Positions 37,501 to 49,500 of a DNA stretch of 64,000 bases are shown here, piece after piece. The position numbers and the translations under genes were made by a program. The notes under the pieces were generated by a model. It saw nothing but the letters and a program-made list of their open reading frames with translations. It ran no database searches and was not told the origin of the DNA. The stretch lies in the NCBI RefSeq assembly GCF_001522545.3, contig NC_031768.1, positions 81,997,769 to 82,061,768 on the forward strand, read 5' to 3'. The DNA comes from Parus major. Its lineage: Eukaryota; Chordata; Aves; Passeriformes; Paridae. The first letter of the stretch is position 1. The number at the start of each line of letters is the position of its first letter.

Positions 37501-40500
37501 CCTTCCAACAGTTAGTAGTGGTTTAGGTATGAGGCCTGTATGGGCATTAGATCTGTTTGATTTTGGTGCATCATGGAGACTGTTTATGCGAACATAAATT
37601 CAGGAACTAGGGACGTGGCTCAGTGGTGAACTTGCCCATGCTGAGTTAATGGTTGGATTTGATGATACTAAAGCTTTTCTCCAACCTAAAAAATTCTATG
37701 ATTCCATTTCTGTGTCTTGCGCTGCTGTTCTCCTTTGAGGAGCTGGATCATAACAAAATATGAGCGTAATAAAAGTGCACAAGCTAAAAACATCAGTCCT
37801 TTCACTGCTCCAAAAGAACAGTCCTTTCAAAAAAACCTGCCTTATTCTGCCTGTACAGCTATCAATTTGGCTCTGTGTCATTTTTTCATAACTTCAGTCT
37901 TAACAAATAAAATTCAAGTTCGCCTTGAATTTCAGGTTAGCCTCTACACATTCACACTGAATGTCAAACAGGCTTTCAGTAGGGGTCTCCACTTGAAAGC
38001 AGAGTGCAGGATGGTGCTTAATCTTGTTACTTTACTGGGTGCTGTAGGTATCCTAATATGCTATGACTATCCTATTGATACTATGGGCCACTGGCATGCA
38101 CAAGGCTTTAAAGCATCTAAACCATGAAATAAAAAATAGAATTGCACACAAGAGTTCTTTTAAAACTGCAGTGCTACAATACAGTAAATAAAGAATTGTG
38201 TGCTATGTTCCACCATAATCAATATTATTTGATGCTTTTCAATTCTGTTTATTTCGACACGTTCTTGGAGCAGGTATGCTTTTTGTTTTTCTTAGATTTG
38301 GAATTTCTAAAAGTATATTGAAAAAATTAACTGTAAGGCATCTGTAATGTACTAATGGACTGATGATATCAGCAGTTGATCCAGAAGTTCATCTATTGCC
38401 TAGAATAATGCTACTTTATAGGACTAAGGCAGGGATATTTAGAGAGGTTCCTTTCCAATTGCAGTATTCTGAAGGGTCTTTTGCACTAGCAAAAGTCATC
38501 TTGAATCTTACAATGCAACAGATAAATAGAAAAATTAAATATTTACTGAGGAAAATTTCTTTCAAAGAGCTTGTGTTCAAAGCTCCCAATGATTTCAGTA
38601 ACTCACAGGCTAAATGACTGAAGGAAAAGAATACACTAATAAGTGGCACAGTTTCTACAGATACGGGAGGACATAAATAGATTCCTTAAGAATAAACACC
38701 ACAACAGAATTCTACAAAAGCTTTCCAGCCATGCTGAAGTTAACCAAATCTAAAAACACAATATAATTATTGGTTTAGAAAAAAAATAAAACTTCAGTAG
38801 CAAACCATTGAAGCCATTGAAAAAGCAACAAACTTCCATGCAGACACAAATTATATTTACCATCTTCATCACTAAGAACTAATTCTTCCTTTGGTTTATT
38901 TATTTTTTCTTTATCTGTGCAGGAAAAAACAACACAGTTAGAGATTTTGTTATTTGGTATAAAATGGATGGCAGTGACAATCACAGAATTAAGAGTAATG
39001 AGGACCAAAACCATAGACAAACCAGCAGAGCCATGGGAACAGTTAAATTCAAGAGAGGCTTTTACTTGACATTCTACCTCAAAGCCTATATCCAAGCAAG
39101 GGTCTCATGGTGACATAGTTTCTATCAGTGTGTTGTTGCAACAATGTTAGTGCACACCTAAAACCTAAAAACTGGTTAGAAGAAAGCAGTAGCAGTATTA
39201 GAAGAACAACTTGCCAGTATCTTTAAAAAAACATACATCTCCATGCTTCAGTTCACAAATAGAAGTTCAGTCTGTGTCTTCCCCATTAGACATGAGAGGC
39301 ATGAAAACACTCAGGGGCAGGGTGAAATGAGACAGGAATAATAATTTAATGAAACCCAAGGAATCCAAGTAGGCTACTGAGGGAAGCCGGGAATTCATTT
39401 TAAGTATAATATTAATCTCGCCATATTCTCTTAAAATGAGGTTGATATATTTACTGCTAGAATACACTGGCCAATCATTACTAAACCATTACTAAAGTCT
39501 GGTTTTCATGCTTTCATTGTCTACTTATTCAACCCAAGCTAGCAACCAGAAGACAATGAGAGTAGTTGCTCATTACTGTTTTGGGTAATTGCCAATACTT
39601 CCACAATTGAAAAACTATCCAAGAAACAATTAATCACTGATCAACACAGTGCACTCCTGGAAGATGTCTGCTTCACAGACCAGCCTTGTTCCAAAATTAA
39701 CACCAAGAACTGAAAATTAAACCATATGAGAAAATAATCTGGTTCCAAAGTACAAACTCCATACAGCTTACTGAGAAACAAAACCAAAGCCACAACTTAG
39801 CAAGGCTGTATGGAAGACCAGTATGAACACATTTAAGCCAAACTGGGAGTCATGGGAGACACACACAAGCTTTGTGCTCACTTGAGGTAGCTGATGGAAT
39901 GTCCTCTAGACTTTTGGAAGGCTTTTTCCTATCTGCACTCCTTTTCAAAGCCATCAAAACAGGGTTTAATTCTTCTTCAGAACCTGTTATGAGACAAAAC
40001 ACATGAACACTGCACACACAGACGTGCCACTTTAAGCAAGTCAATGAAGAACCAGTCACAGGTTTCTCATGAGAATCTATTTTGACAGTTAGAAAAGACA
40101 GCGAACATTCAGTGAAAATACAAGATGAATCAAAAATAAAATAAACATCTAATTTTAAGTGTCCATTTGCTCTCTCTAAACACTCTCAGTCATCAGCAGA
40201 GATAGATAAGTCTGACAAGTGATTTGCCCTGTGTAGGTACAAGTCTGTGCTTACTGACTAATAACAGTGTTTTGGGACAATTACTGCATTCAATTGGTTA
40301 AGATTAATATAGGATAAATTCAGATTGTAGCCATTTTGCAACCATCTTTTCATGAATCAGCACAAAATAATTTTTGTTTTTTCCCGTTGTGCAAATTTTT
40401 CTGTTATACTCTTTCCACAGAAAAAGTAATTTTGTTTCAATGCTTGAATAACCAAATAACCCAAACCAAACGACCAAAACCACAAAAACCAAACACCATT

Positions 40501-43500
40501 TCCCCACACACATGCAAAAAAATCCCAAAACAGAAACAAACAAAAAACACAAACAAAAAAAAAAAAAACACCCAAAAAAACCCAAGCTGTGGATGTATTT
40601 GGAACCCTGAAGTTACGCAATTGTCTCCAAAAGCAGAGACAGACTTAGCTCCTTCAGAAATCTTAAAGACTTTCTTTCCTCCCTATCTCTCTTTCCTTCC
40701 CCTCCACCAACAAATCAGTGTTGCTGCCCATAATTATGGGTGAAACCACATTATGTTTGATTTTTCCTCACTTGAGTTTTCACCAATTTTCTTCAGAAAC
40801 CTCTTTCAAAACAGGCTCAGATTTAAGTTGGCAGGCCCTGGGAACTTCATATATTTCTCAGATTCTTCTTCAGAAGAAGATATTCGCAGTTTCTCAGTAT
40901 GAGACTAAAAAGGTTAAATTATCTCCTCCACCTTAAGCTCTTTGATGACTATCATACACTATACATTGACTAGACCTACCATTTAACCAAATAATGTGAA
41001 TCCTAGTAAACGGACCTCTTCATTTATATGGCCATTTTTCAGCACAACAGGCAGCAATGATAAATGAAACAGCACAGGGTATTTGTATTATCCTTATATC
41101 TAGATATTCCACTGGTAAGTATTTATCTATCTTCAGAGACTAGCCAGTCAAACTAAAGAACGAATCAAGTGAGCCACTGATATTTTTTTCCTCTTTTAAT
41201 CCAGTATATTTGAAGGGATTACTAGATTGAATGTTACAAATTTATTAATTTGAAGACAATGTCATATGGGATAAGAAAAGTGTAAATCACAAAGACTGAA
41301 TTGATTCATGCTGCTAAACTATCCTTACCAAAATAGGCTTACCCAAATGTAGTATGTGTCTGTTAAATACTTTCCAATCAAACAACTTAATTAGTTCTTC
41401 CCACCCCTCCCAAGAAAATATCCAAATCTCTCAATTAAGAAAGTATCACACAGACTTTCCACTAATATATTTCAAGCTGGATAAAAAAAAAATAATTATT
41501 GTAGCTATGTTTAACTCAGCACCATGAATTTAGAAATCAGATAGCTCATGAGTTGAACTTCTATTCAGAGTTCCAGAGTGAGAATCAGAGTTTTCATCTG
41601 AAAACTTGGATCCCAAATTTATGTTGCTGCCTTCCTCTTCATTGTTATCCTCATGTTGAGACATTAAGCAGAACTGAGATTCTTCTGGCTGGGGGTAGTT
41701 GATCTCATCTTTAAGTGCTGTAGTTGTTCTTCTGAAATTCATCAGTGCTTGAAATTCTGAATTCTGTTCAGAAGCCTCCAAGAACGTGCTTTCAATCACC
41801 CCTTTTTCATTTATCTCAAATGGTTTGATTGCGACCATATTTGTCTTGCCTTCCAAGGAACAAAGATCAAATGAAACCATATTTCTCTCTACTATTTTGT
41901 TAATAGCTCCATCTCTTTTAAGACCAGAAGCTTCAATTTCACTTACTGCAAGATCATTAACTGAGGCTTTGACAGTCTTTTCTGGAGCTCCCACTTTGAA
42001 AACTATCTTCATTTGTGTATCATAGCTACTTAGGGCATTGTGTGGCTGTGACCTTGTCATGAATAGAGTCTCTTTCTCTGAGGGAAATGTACAATCCTCA
42101 ATTTCTTCTTGCTGATATAAGTCTCTGGATATTGGACATGAAACTGCAGATACTTCCCAAAGAAGTTTTTCTAAAGAGCGATTGAATTCACCAAATTTTG
42201 CAATATTTGAAACAGAGGTTTTTTCTACTGTTTCTTGTATTTCTTGAGGGTGATCTCTGTCTTGTTGATGTGGAACATGTATACCTACACTAGTCTGTAT
42301 TTTATCATGCATTTTCTTATCTATATTTTCCAGCACAGAAGCTGGTGTTTCAGAAACCTCTTTTGGTTGATTCTGAAAATTAACATCAGACCCTGTGTAT
42401 TCAGTGTTGGACAGTGCAGATCTTTCTGTGGTCTTACCAATTCCCTGCAGCAGCTCTCCATCATGCTCATAGGCTGTGCTCATAGCTTTCACCTCAGCAG
42501 TCCCCTGTACTGTGCTCTCAGCACATTTGGGTTTAGGAGAGGGGGTTTCAGAGGCCTCCTTCAGCATCCTCTCTAAAGCAGAACTCAAGCTACTGGCCTT
42601 GGATGGGGCAACAGACTTTTCTATATTCTCACTGATTTCCTGAGCTACCTCTCCACCATGCTCATAGGTCATGCTTTTAGCTTCCACCTCCAGAGTTCTC
42701 TGTACTGTGCTGTCAGCATGTTTTGGCTTAGGAAGGGGTGTTTCAGAGGCCTCATTCAGCAGCTTCTCTAAAGCAGAACTCAAGCCACTGTCTGAAGATG
42801 GGGCAACAGACTTTTCTACAATCTCATGGATTTCCTGCAGCACCTCCCCATCACACTCATAAGTTTTACTTTTAACTTGTGCCGCAGCAGTCCTTTGTAC
42901 TGTGCTGTCAGCACGTTTGGGTTTAGGAGGTGGTGCTTCAGGGGCCTCCTTCAGCAGCCTCTCTAAAGCAGAACTCAAGCCACTGGCCTTGGATGGGGCA
43001 ACAGACCTTTCTACAGTCTCACTGATTTCCTGCTGCACCTCTTCACCATGCTCATAAGTCATGCCTTTGTCTTGCACCACAGCAGTTCTCTGCTCTGTGC
43101 TGTCAGCCCATTTGGGTTTAGGAGGGGGCATTTCAGAGGCCTCTTTCAGCAGCCTCTCTAAAGCAGAACTCAAGCCACTGGCCTTGAATGGGGCAACAGA
43201 CCTTTCTACAGTCTCACTGATTTCCTGTGGCACTTCTCCACCATGTTCGCACATTGTCCTTTTAACTTGATACTCAGCAGTCCCCCATGCTGTGCTGTCG
43301 GCAAATTTGGGTTTAGGAGGGGGTGCTTCAGAAGCCTCCTCCAGCAGCTTCTGTAGAGCAGAACTCAAACTGTTGACCTTGGATGCAGCTACAGACTTCT
43401 CTATGGTCTCATGGACCTCTTCAGGTGGACCAGTAGCTTCTTGGTGTGCTGATTCTACACTGCAGTTATTTTGTGATATACTATTTGACTCATCATATGT

Positions 43501-46500
43501 TTTCATTCCCACCCAACTGTATTCAGAAGGTTGAGATACAAGGGTTTCTTCAAGAAGGTTCTCCAAACCAGCTTGAGGCCTTGGGGAGCCCTCAAGGGTA
43601 TCATCTTTGTCTGCTGCCTGATATTGTAGATACAAAGGTTCAAATTCCCTAAACAGCTTTCTGAGACTTTTTCTGTTCTCATGCTTATGTGTTGATGACA
43701 CATTCACTTGTCCTGTACTTTTGCCTATTTCTTCTCCTTGATCAACAGGAGAAATAACATTACTGTCTTGCCCTGTTCTCTCAAAGACCTTGCACTGATT
43801 TGACTGAAAATGCATCCCTTTTAAAATGCTTTCTTTTAGGTTTAAGCTACACGACATCTCCAAGGCTTCCTTTTCTAGCTTCTTTAGACATGATTTAAAT
43901 ATATCAAGCTCACCTTTGGGTAGAACAACTTTATCCACAGTCTCTGCAACTTCCTCTTTATCCAAAGGAGTAGTCTTGTTTTCCCCTTTTTCTATAGGTA
44001 AATGTAGTTTATCACCTACTACTTTCTCCTTTAAAGCATCTTTATCACCAGATGACTGGAGCTGCAAGGATACATGATTATCTTTTGATGAAACAATGCT
44101 TTTATCTGTACATTCTCTAACTTCATGCTCTGGAAGACCCATCTTCTCCTGTGATTTTGAGATAACTGGCTGGCTGTCCAGCTGGAGAGAGTCTGTAATT
44201 TTTGTGTGTGTCACATTCAGACCTCTTAGGATAGGAGATCCTAGAGATTTTTTGCATACTACAGAATCTAGTTTCTGTGTTCTTTCTCTCTCAGGTGTTT
44301 GGGTTTGTTGTTTAATTAACTCTTGCTTGCTCACATTATCTCTGCCATTTTTATCTTCCTTTGATTTTCTTTCATAGATTATTGATCTAGTATTATTTGG
44401 CAAAGAATCATCTTCCCTGTCAATGCTACTCTGGAATTTAGCTCCAGTATCCCAGAAGTTTCTCAGACTTTGGAAGTGTGAAGGATCTGAAATTTGATTC
44501 TTGGACTTCTCATTCATCTTTTCTTTTAAAGACAAAACCTGGAAGTTTGGCTTCTGTTGGGAAGAAGCAGGAACTTTTCCTTTAAGGGTCTCCTTCTCAT
44601 CTTTGTCTTTGCTTTTTGGTGAAACTGAAGTGACACCAGCTCTGGGATGCAAGTTACTGGCTTTTGGGAGTTCTGTACATTCACAAACTTCATCAAACTG
44701 AAGTGTCCCTTCTGTCTTTCCAAATGCATGGCCTGGTCCAGATTCAAAAGAGTGCTGACTTTTGTTTCTTGACGCCTGGCTTGCACAACTTACTTCAGGA
44801 CTTCTTATTGTGTTCTTGCACTTATCATGCAATGCCTTAGGTAGATTGACTGCAGACTGTTTCAGTTTCTCACTTTCTCTGAGACCTGTCAATGCATGGC
44901 CACCTGATGCATCAGTATTGATACTAACTCCTTTCTCTCTGTGACTGGGTATAGTTTTATCCCTTTCCCAGAATGCTCTGATCTCCCTTATTCTTCTTTT
45001 TTCTTGTATTGCCTTCTCTGATTCACATTTCTGAGACAGTAGCTTGTGCCCTTGATGTTCTAAGAGATTTGATTTCTGATTTTGTTGTTTGATTTCTTGA
45101 CCATGTTCTTTTTCTTCAACTCTTGTACAACCAAATTCAGTTAGCAATTTATCATTTTGCTTCTTATTTGCTTCCTCTGTCTTAGGCTTCACCCTCTCCT
45201 TTATCAGCTGAATGTTTTCTGCAGTAAAGGATGTAGATGAAATACTGCTCTGTTTAATCTTTCCAAATGGTCTCTCTTCTGTATCTTTTGTTGTTCCATG
45301 CATGCCAGGCCCACTGTGTTCTGTAGGAAGAACTGCTCTTCTGATTGACACGTCCACTTCCTCTCTGGGCTCCCTGCCTTGGGACTTCATTGATACAAGT
45401 TCCTCATCTTCAGTACTAGAACTTCTTCTAAACCAGTCTAAAACTTTTGATACAGATTCATCGTCCACTTTCACAAGTTCATCAGCATGTTTTCCAGGCT
45501 TGAAAATGGTTTTAGCATCTCTCTCCTCAACAAGATCAGGCTTACCTTGTTGAAGACTTGTAAAATTGGTATTGGACATCTCACATGCTTCTGTTTCAGC
45601 CAAGAGTTGATGTCTATCTACAATGTAAACAAATTTATCAGAGTTATGAATCAGACACATGACTAAAAACATTTGGTCTACCTAGAAAATTCTCAGAATT
45701 TTTTTAACTGTTAGTGGAGAAAAAGAGTTCTCTGTCCTTGTGATTTTGGAAAGAACTATACCATGGGCGAGAGTGAAGAAAATTCCTGTTCTGAGACATG
45801 GAATCATTACTTCTGAGGGTACAAGCCAAGAAGATGAGTTAAGCCCATTCTTAAAGGAAATGCCTTCATTGAAGGGAGGCACACAGAGGATGACAATCCA
45901 GCATTATTTGTGTTTAGTCCCATAAGCAAATCCCTAAGTCACATCTGAATTACTGCCAAGGACAACTGACAGCACTACACTAAAATAACATTCACAACAG
46001 AGGTGCCTATTTACCAATAGGAGATCATAGAAGTATTTTTAAAAATTTGATTTTTTTAATTCTGCAGTAGCACATTACTGCAGTAGCACATTCCTACTAC
46101 TTCTGTTTCCTAGTTGTTAATTGCTAGCTACAAGTGATCCACATTAATGTGTTATGTGAATGTGTTATATCCCATCTCATTCCATTCTTCACTTCTATTA
46201 GACTCTTACCTGGTTGGATCAGGATCTGGTTGGATTTTTTTTCATGTGTCTCATTAACACTCTGTTCATTATTGCTGTTTGACAGGATATTGCTGGAGGT
46301 CTTCTGTGGGGTTTCAAGTTTCTTGGGAGTAACTGTATTTGTCTGGAAGCTTTCACTAACTGGGAAGACTGTTCTGTTACTGTCACAAGGGCTGGATGCA
46401 GATGTGTCTTCTTGTAAGCCATCTATTGTTTTCATTTGTAAAGCTGATAAATAGGTTCCCAAAGGCTTTGCAGCAGGAATTTGCCTATCACCAAGTGAAT

Positions 46501-49500
46501 CTGATTGAACAGAACAATTTCCACTATTCTTGTTTTTGTCAGGTTTTAAGATATCATGATCTCCTTTTTCTTTAACATGGCATAGCTGTGGGCTTTGCAG
46601 AGGTTTTCCTTTACCTGAGCTAGATGAAAACCTCACTTGTTTCAGTTTTTCCAGTGAGTTTTGTGTGGAATCTTCTGCTTCTTCCACAACAGAGTTCTTC
46701 TCACCTTCCCCTTCAAAAATAGTTGTGGTAGAAAGATCATTCTTTTTCTGGACATCTAACATCTGACTGACCCGAACTTCTGAGTCAGTGGAACTTGAGC
46801 TTGAGCTGCGTTTCAGAATGCCCCTGGGTGGGCTACCAATGCCATTAATCCTCTCGGTCTGCTTGGTTGGTTTGGGAGCAAGGTCTTCTCTTTGTGATAC
46901 AGAATCTGCTGCTTTGTGAATTAGTTTCCTAGCTTTTGGGACAGGACGATTAACTAGTTCCTTCTGTGATGGATCAGTAAGTTCTACAAAAGGCTTCCCA
47001 GGTTTATCTGATTCATCATTTTGTAAGTTTGATTTAGGTGGGCTGTCTTCTGAGACTGACCAAATTTCTGTAAGACATAGAAGAGCTCATGAGTTTGCGT
47101 GACATTTGTCAGTAGAAACGGAAAGATGTGACAGTGCAGATCTAAAATGCAGTGATTATATAAACCAGTGATTATACTGGTTTATTAAAAACAACTGCAG
47201 CAAAAACACATCCAGTAATTTTACATAGGTGTTGATTTCATTTTTATGTAATTGAAATTTTTAGGAAATTAAAAGCTTGCTATTATTTCTCATTTTAGAA
47301 ACATTAACTATTTGACGATAGCAAAGAGAGCACACCAAGTTTTTTTTTATCAACATTTTTCCTGCAAGGGATAATGTTTGCAGGGAAGGGCAGCTTTTGA
47401 ATACACATACACCTCTTTAGTGTCAGAACATAAACAGCAACCTATAAAAAATGGAAACTGGCTATTTTCACGCTCATATGGAATAAGGCAAATGCAGAAA
47501 TAATCTCCTGGCAGGGAGATGAAGGGTTTTATGTTCCTACTATGCAAATCTTTCCTTTTCCTGTTAGCATGCTTCACAACAGAGACAGGAGAGTAATAGC
47601 TACATATGACTCTAAATTACAACTTCAAATGCCTGTATTGTGATATGTAATCACTCATCAACTTGATTGCAGAAAATACTGCTGGAAAGGGAGGATAATA
47701 AACAGGACTAAGGAAACAAAGGAAAAAAGTATAGAACAAAGAGAGCTAGGCTGCTTCTGTCTTGCTAATTAGCAGCAATGATTGGAAGCTCATAAAGACA
47801 GCTATGTCAAATTCAAGGAAATTTCACTGTCCTTCTGTTAGAACTTCAGGACAAGCAGCCATCTCAGAAGGAGTGCTTAGTACTGACTAGAACTATGTGC
47901 AAAAGAAAGGAAGCAAAATCCGTTTACTCATGTCTACAGCCATTTCCCAAGTATATTCACATGCTTTAGATGAGGTTTGAAATAAGCTAGTTAACAACTC
48001 ACAGTACTTAAGACAAAAAGGGTTTTGATCTCTTTCAGAAAGAAGCAATGAAAGTAAAAATAATTTCCCTATAAACCTACAGGAAATTCACAGTTATCTG
48101 CTAAACAAGTATATTTACCCTTCTTTGATAGCTGAGGTACAATGGCTGGTCTGTCTTCTGATTCCCCATTGTTCAAGTTATCATCTGACGTAGTGGAATT
48201 AAATGGATTTCTCCTTTGCTAAAATAGGAACAAACAATACTGTTGTGGTCAAATTCTTACATGACAAACAGACACAAGTGCAGTGATTTCCTCTTCCCCA
48301 CTATCTATGAGAAAATAGTTTGAAGGCATACCTCTTAAATTGGATACATGACAAAAAACCTAAACAATATGAACAGGAAACTATCAGAAGTGCCAGTGAT
48401 AACCTCATCTAGTTTTTTTGAACTCACCAAAACAGAGATAAGCCACCACTTAAAGACACTTGAAAACTCCCAAGTCCTTGCAAGTTCAATAAAATTATCT
48501 CTAATTCTGTGATATTAGAACCGAGCAGGCCAATCACTTTCAGTAGTTGAATAGACTGGAAATCATGCCAAGAAAGAACAGCCACCAATTATAGGTGTAG
48601 CAGCACTTTAGTGCTAAACCTGTAGTGGCGTTCATTACCTCTGTCCAAAACAAAACAAAAAAAAGCTCATTTTTTTACAAATTATTATTGTTCCTCCTCA
48701 AAGTTTTATTTATGTTTACCAATGAAGCGAATAATTTCCACTATATTCAGTATCAGTCATACCCTTACTGATGAGACTGCTGCCTTCACAGGTCTTTCCT
48801 CTGGTTTGTTTAACACAGGGCTTGCTTCTTTAGAACTGCAAAGAAAAATTATATAACAACTTCAGTAAACAGGACATTAAAGCCTTTTTGAAAAAACAGA
48901 ACAAAGATCCATTTATACATACTAAAACATAAACACTTGGCCCCTGAGGTTTTCTATTTAGCCTGCTCTCATCACATTTAGAAGAAAAGCTTCTCATTCC
49001 TATAGCAAGGGGGATACTCTTGCTGCTTTCTTTCCTTGTAAAGATGTATTTACTTGTTAAATAATTCAATACAACTTCTACTTGGCATGACAGAAGCCAC
49101 ATTTTTGATACATCTATGATGAGCTGGAAAGGGAAGAGCCTCAGCCTTATTTCTTCAACCTATGCTCTCAGGGTAACTAAAAAAAAAAAATTACCAGCTT
49201 TGCTATGACAAACATTCAAGGACTAGAGAAGTCTCCAGTAACTGCAGATCTTGACTTCCTGCCTTCAAAGGCCAGTTTTCCAAGATTAAAACTGTGATAA
49301 ACTAGTAGAACAGCATAAAAAGTCTCTAGCAAAATCAAGAGCATCTTAGATGTCTGAGCAAGCTTTATAAAAAATAAGCATAAATATATATTTTATATTT
49401 ACTATAAATATACTAAATATACTCTCCAAACAATATCAGTGTTGCCAACTCCATCCTTGTCCTACATTTGTACTTCTAGGACTAAAATCAAAGTGGAGGA

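Noticed and set aside
41530..45617. Giant SYTL2 exon as an internal (non-terminal) exon
   Set aside because: No convincing donor before the stop, and the preceding exon's phase already fits 39983 directly. Kept as an alternative last exon, to be confirmed by transcripts.
49115..49344. 230-bp intronic repeat as a DNA transposon (MITE)
   Set aside because: Ends do not form a convincing inverted repeat and flanks show no target-site duplication.
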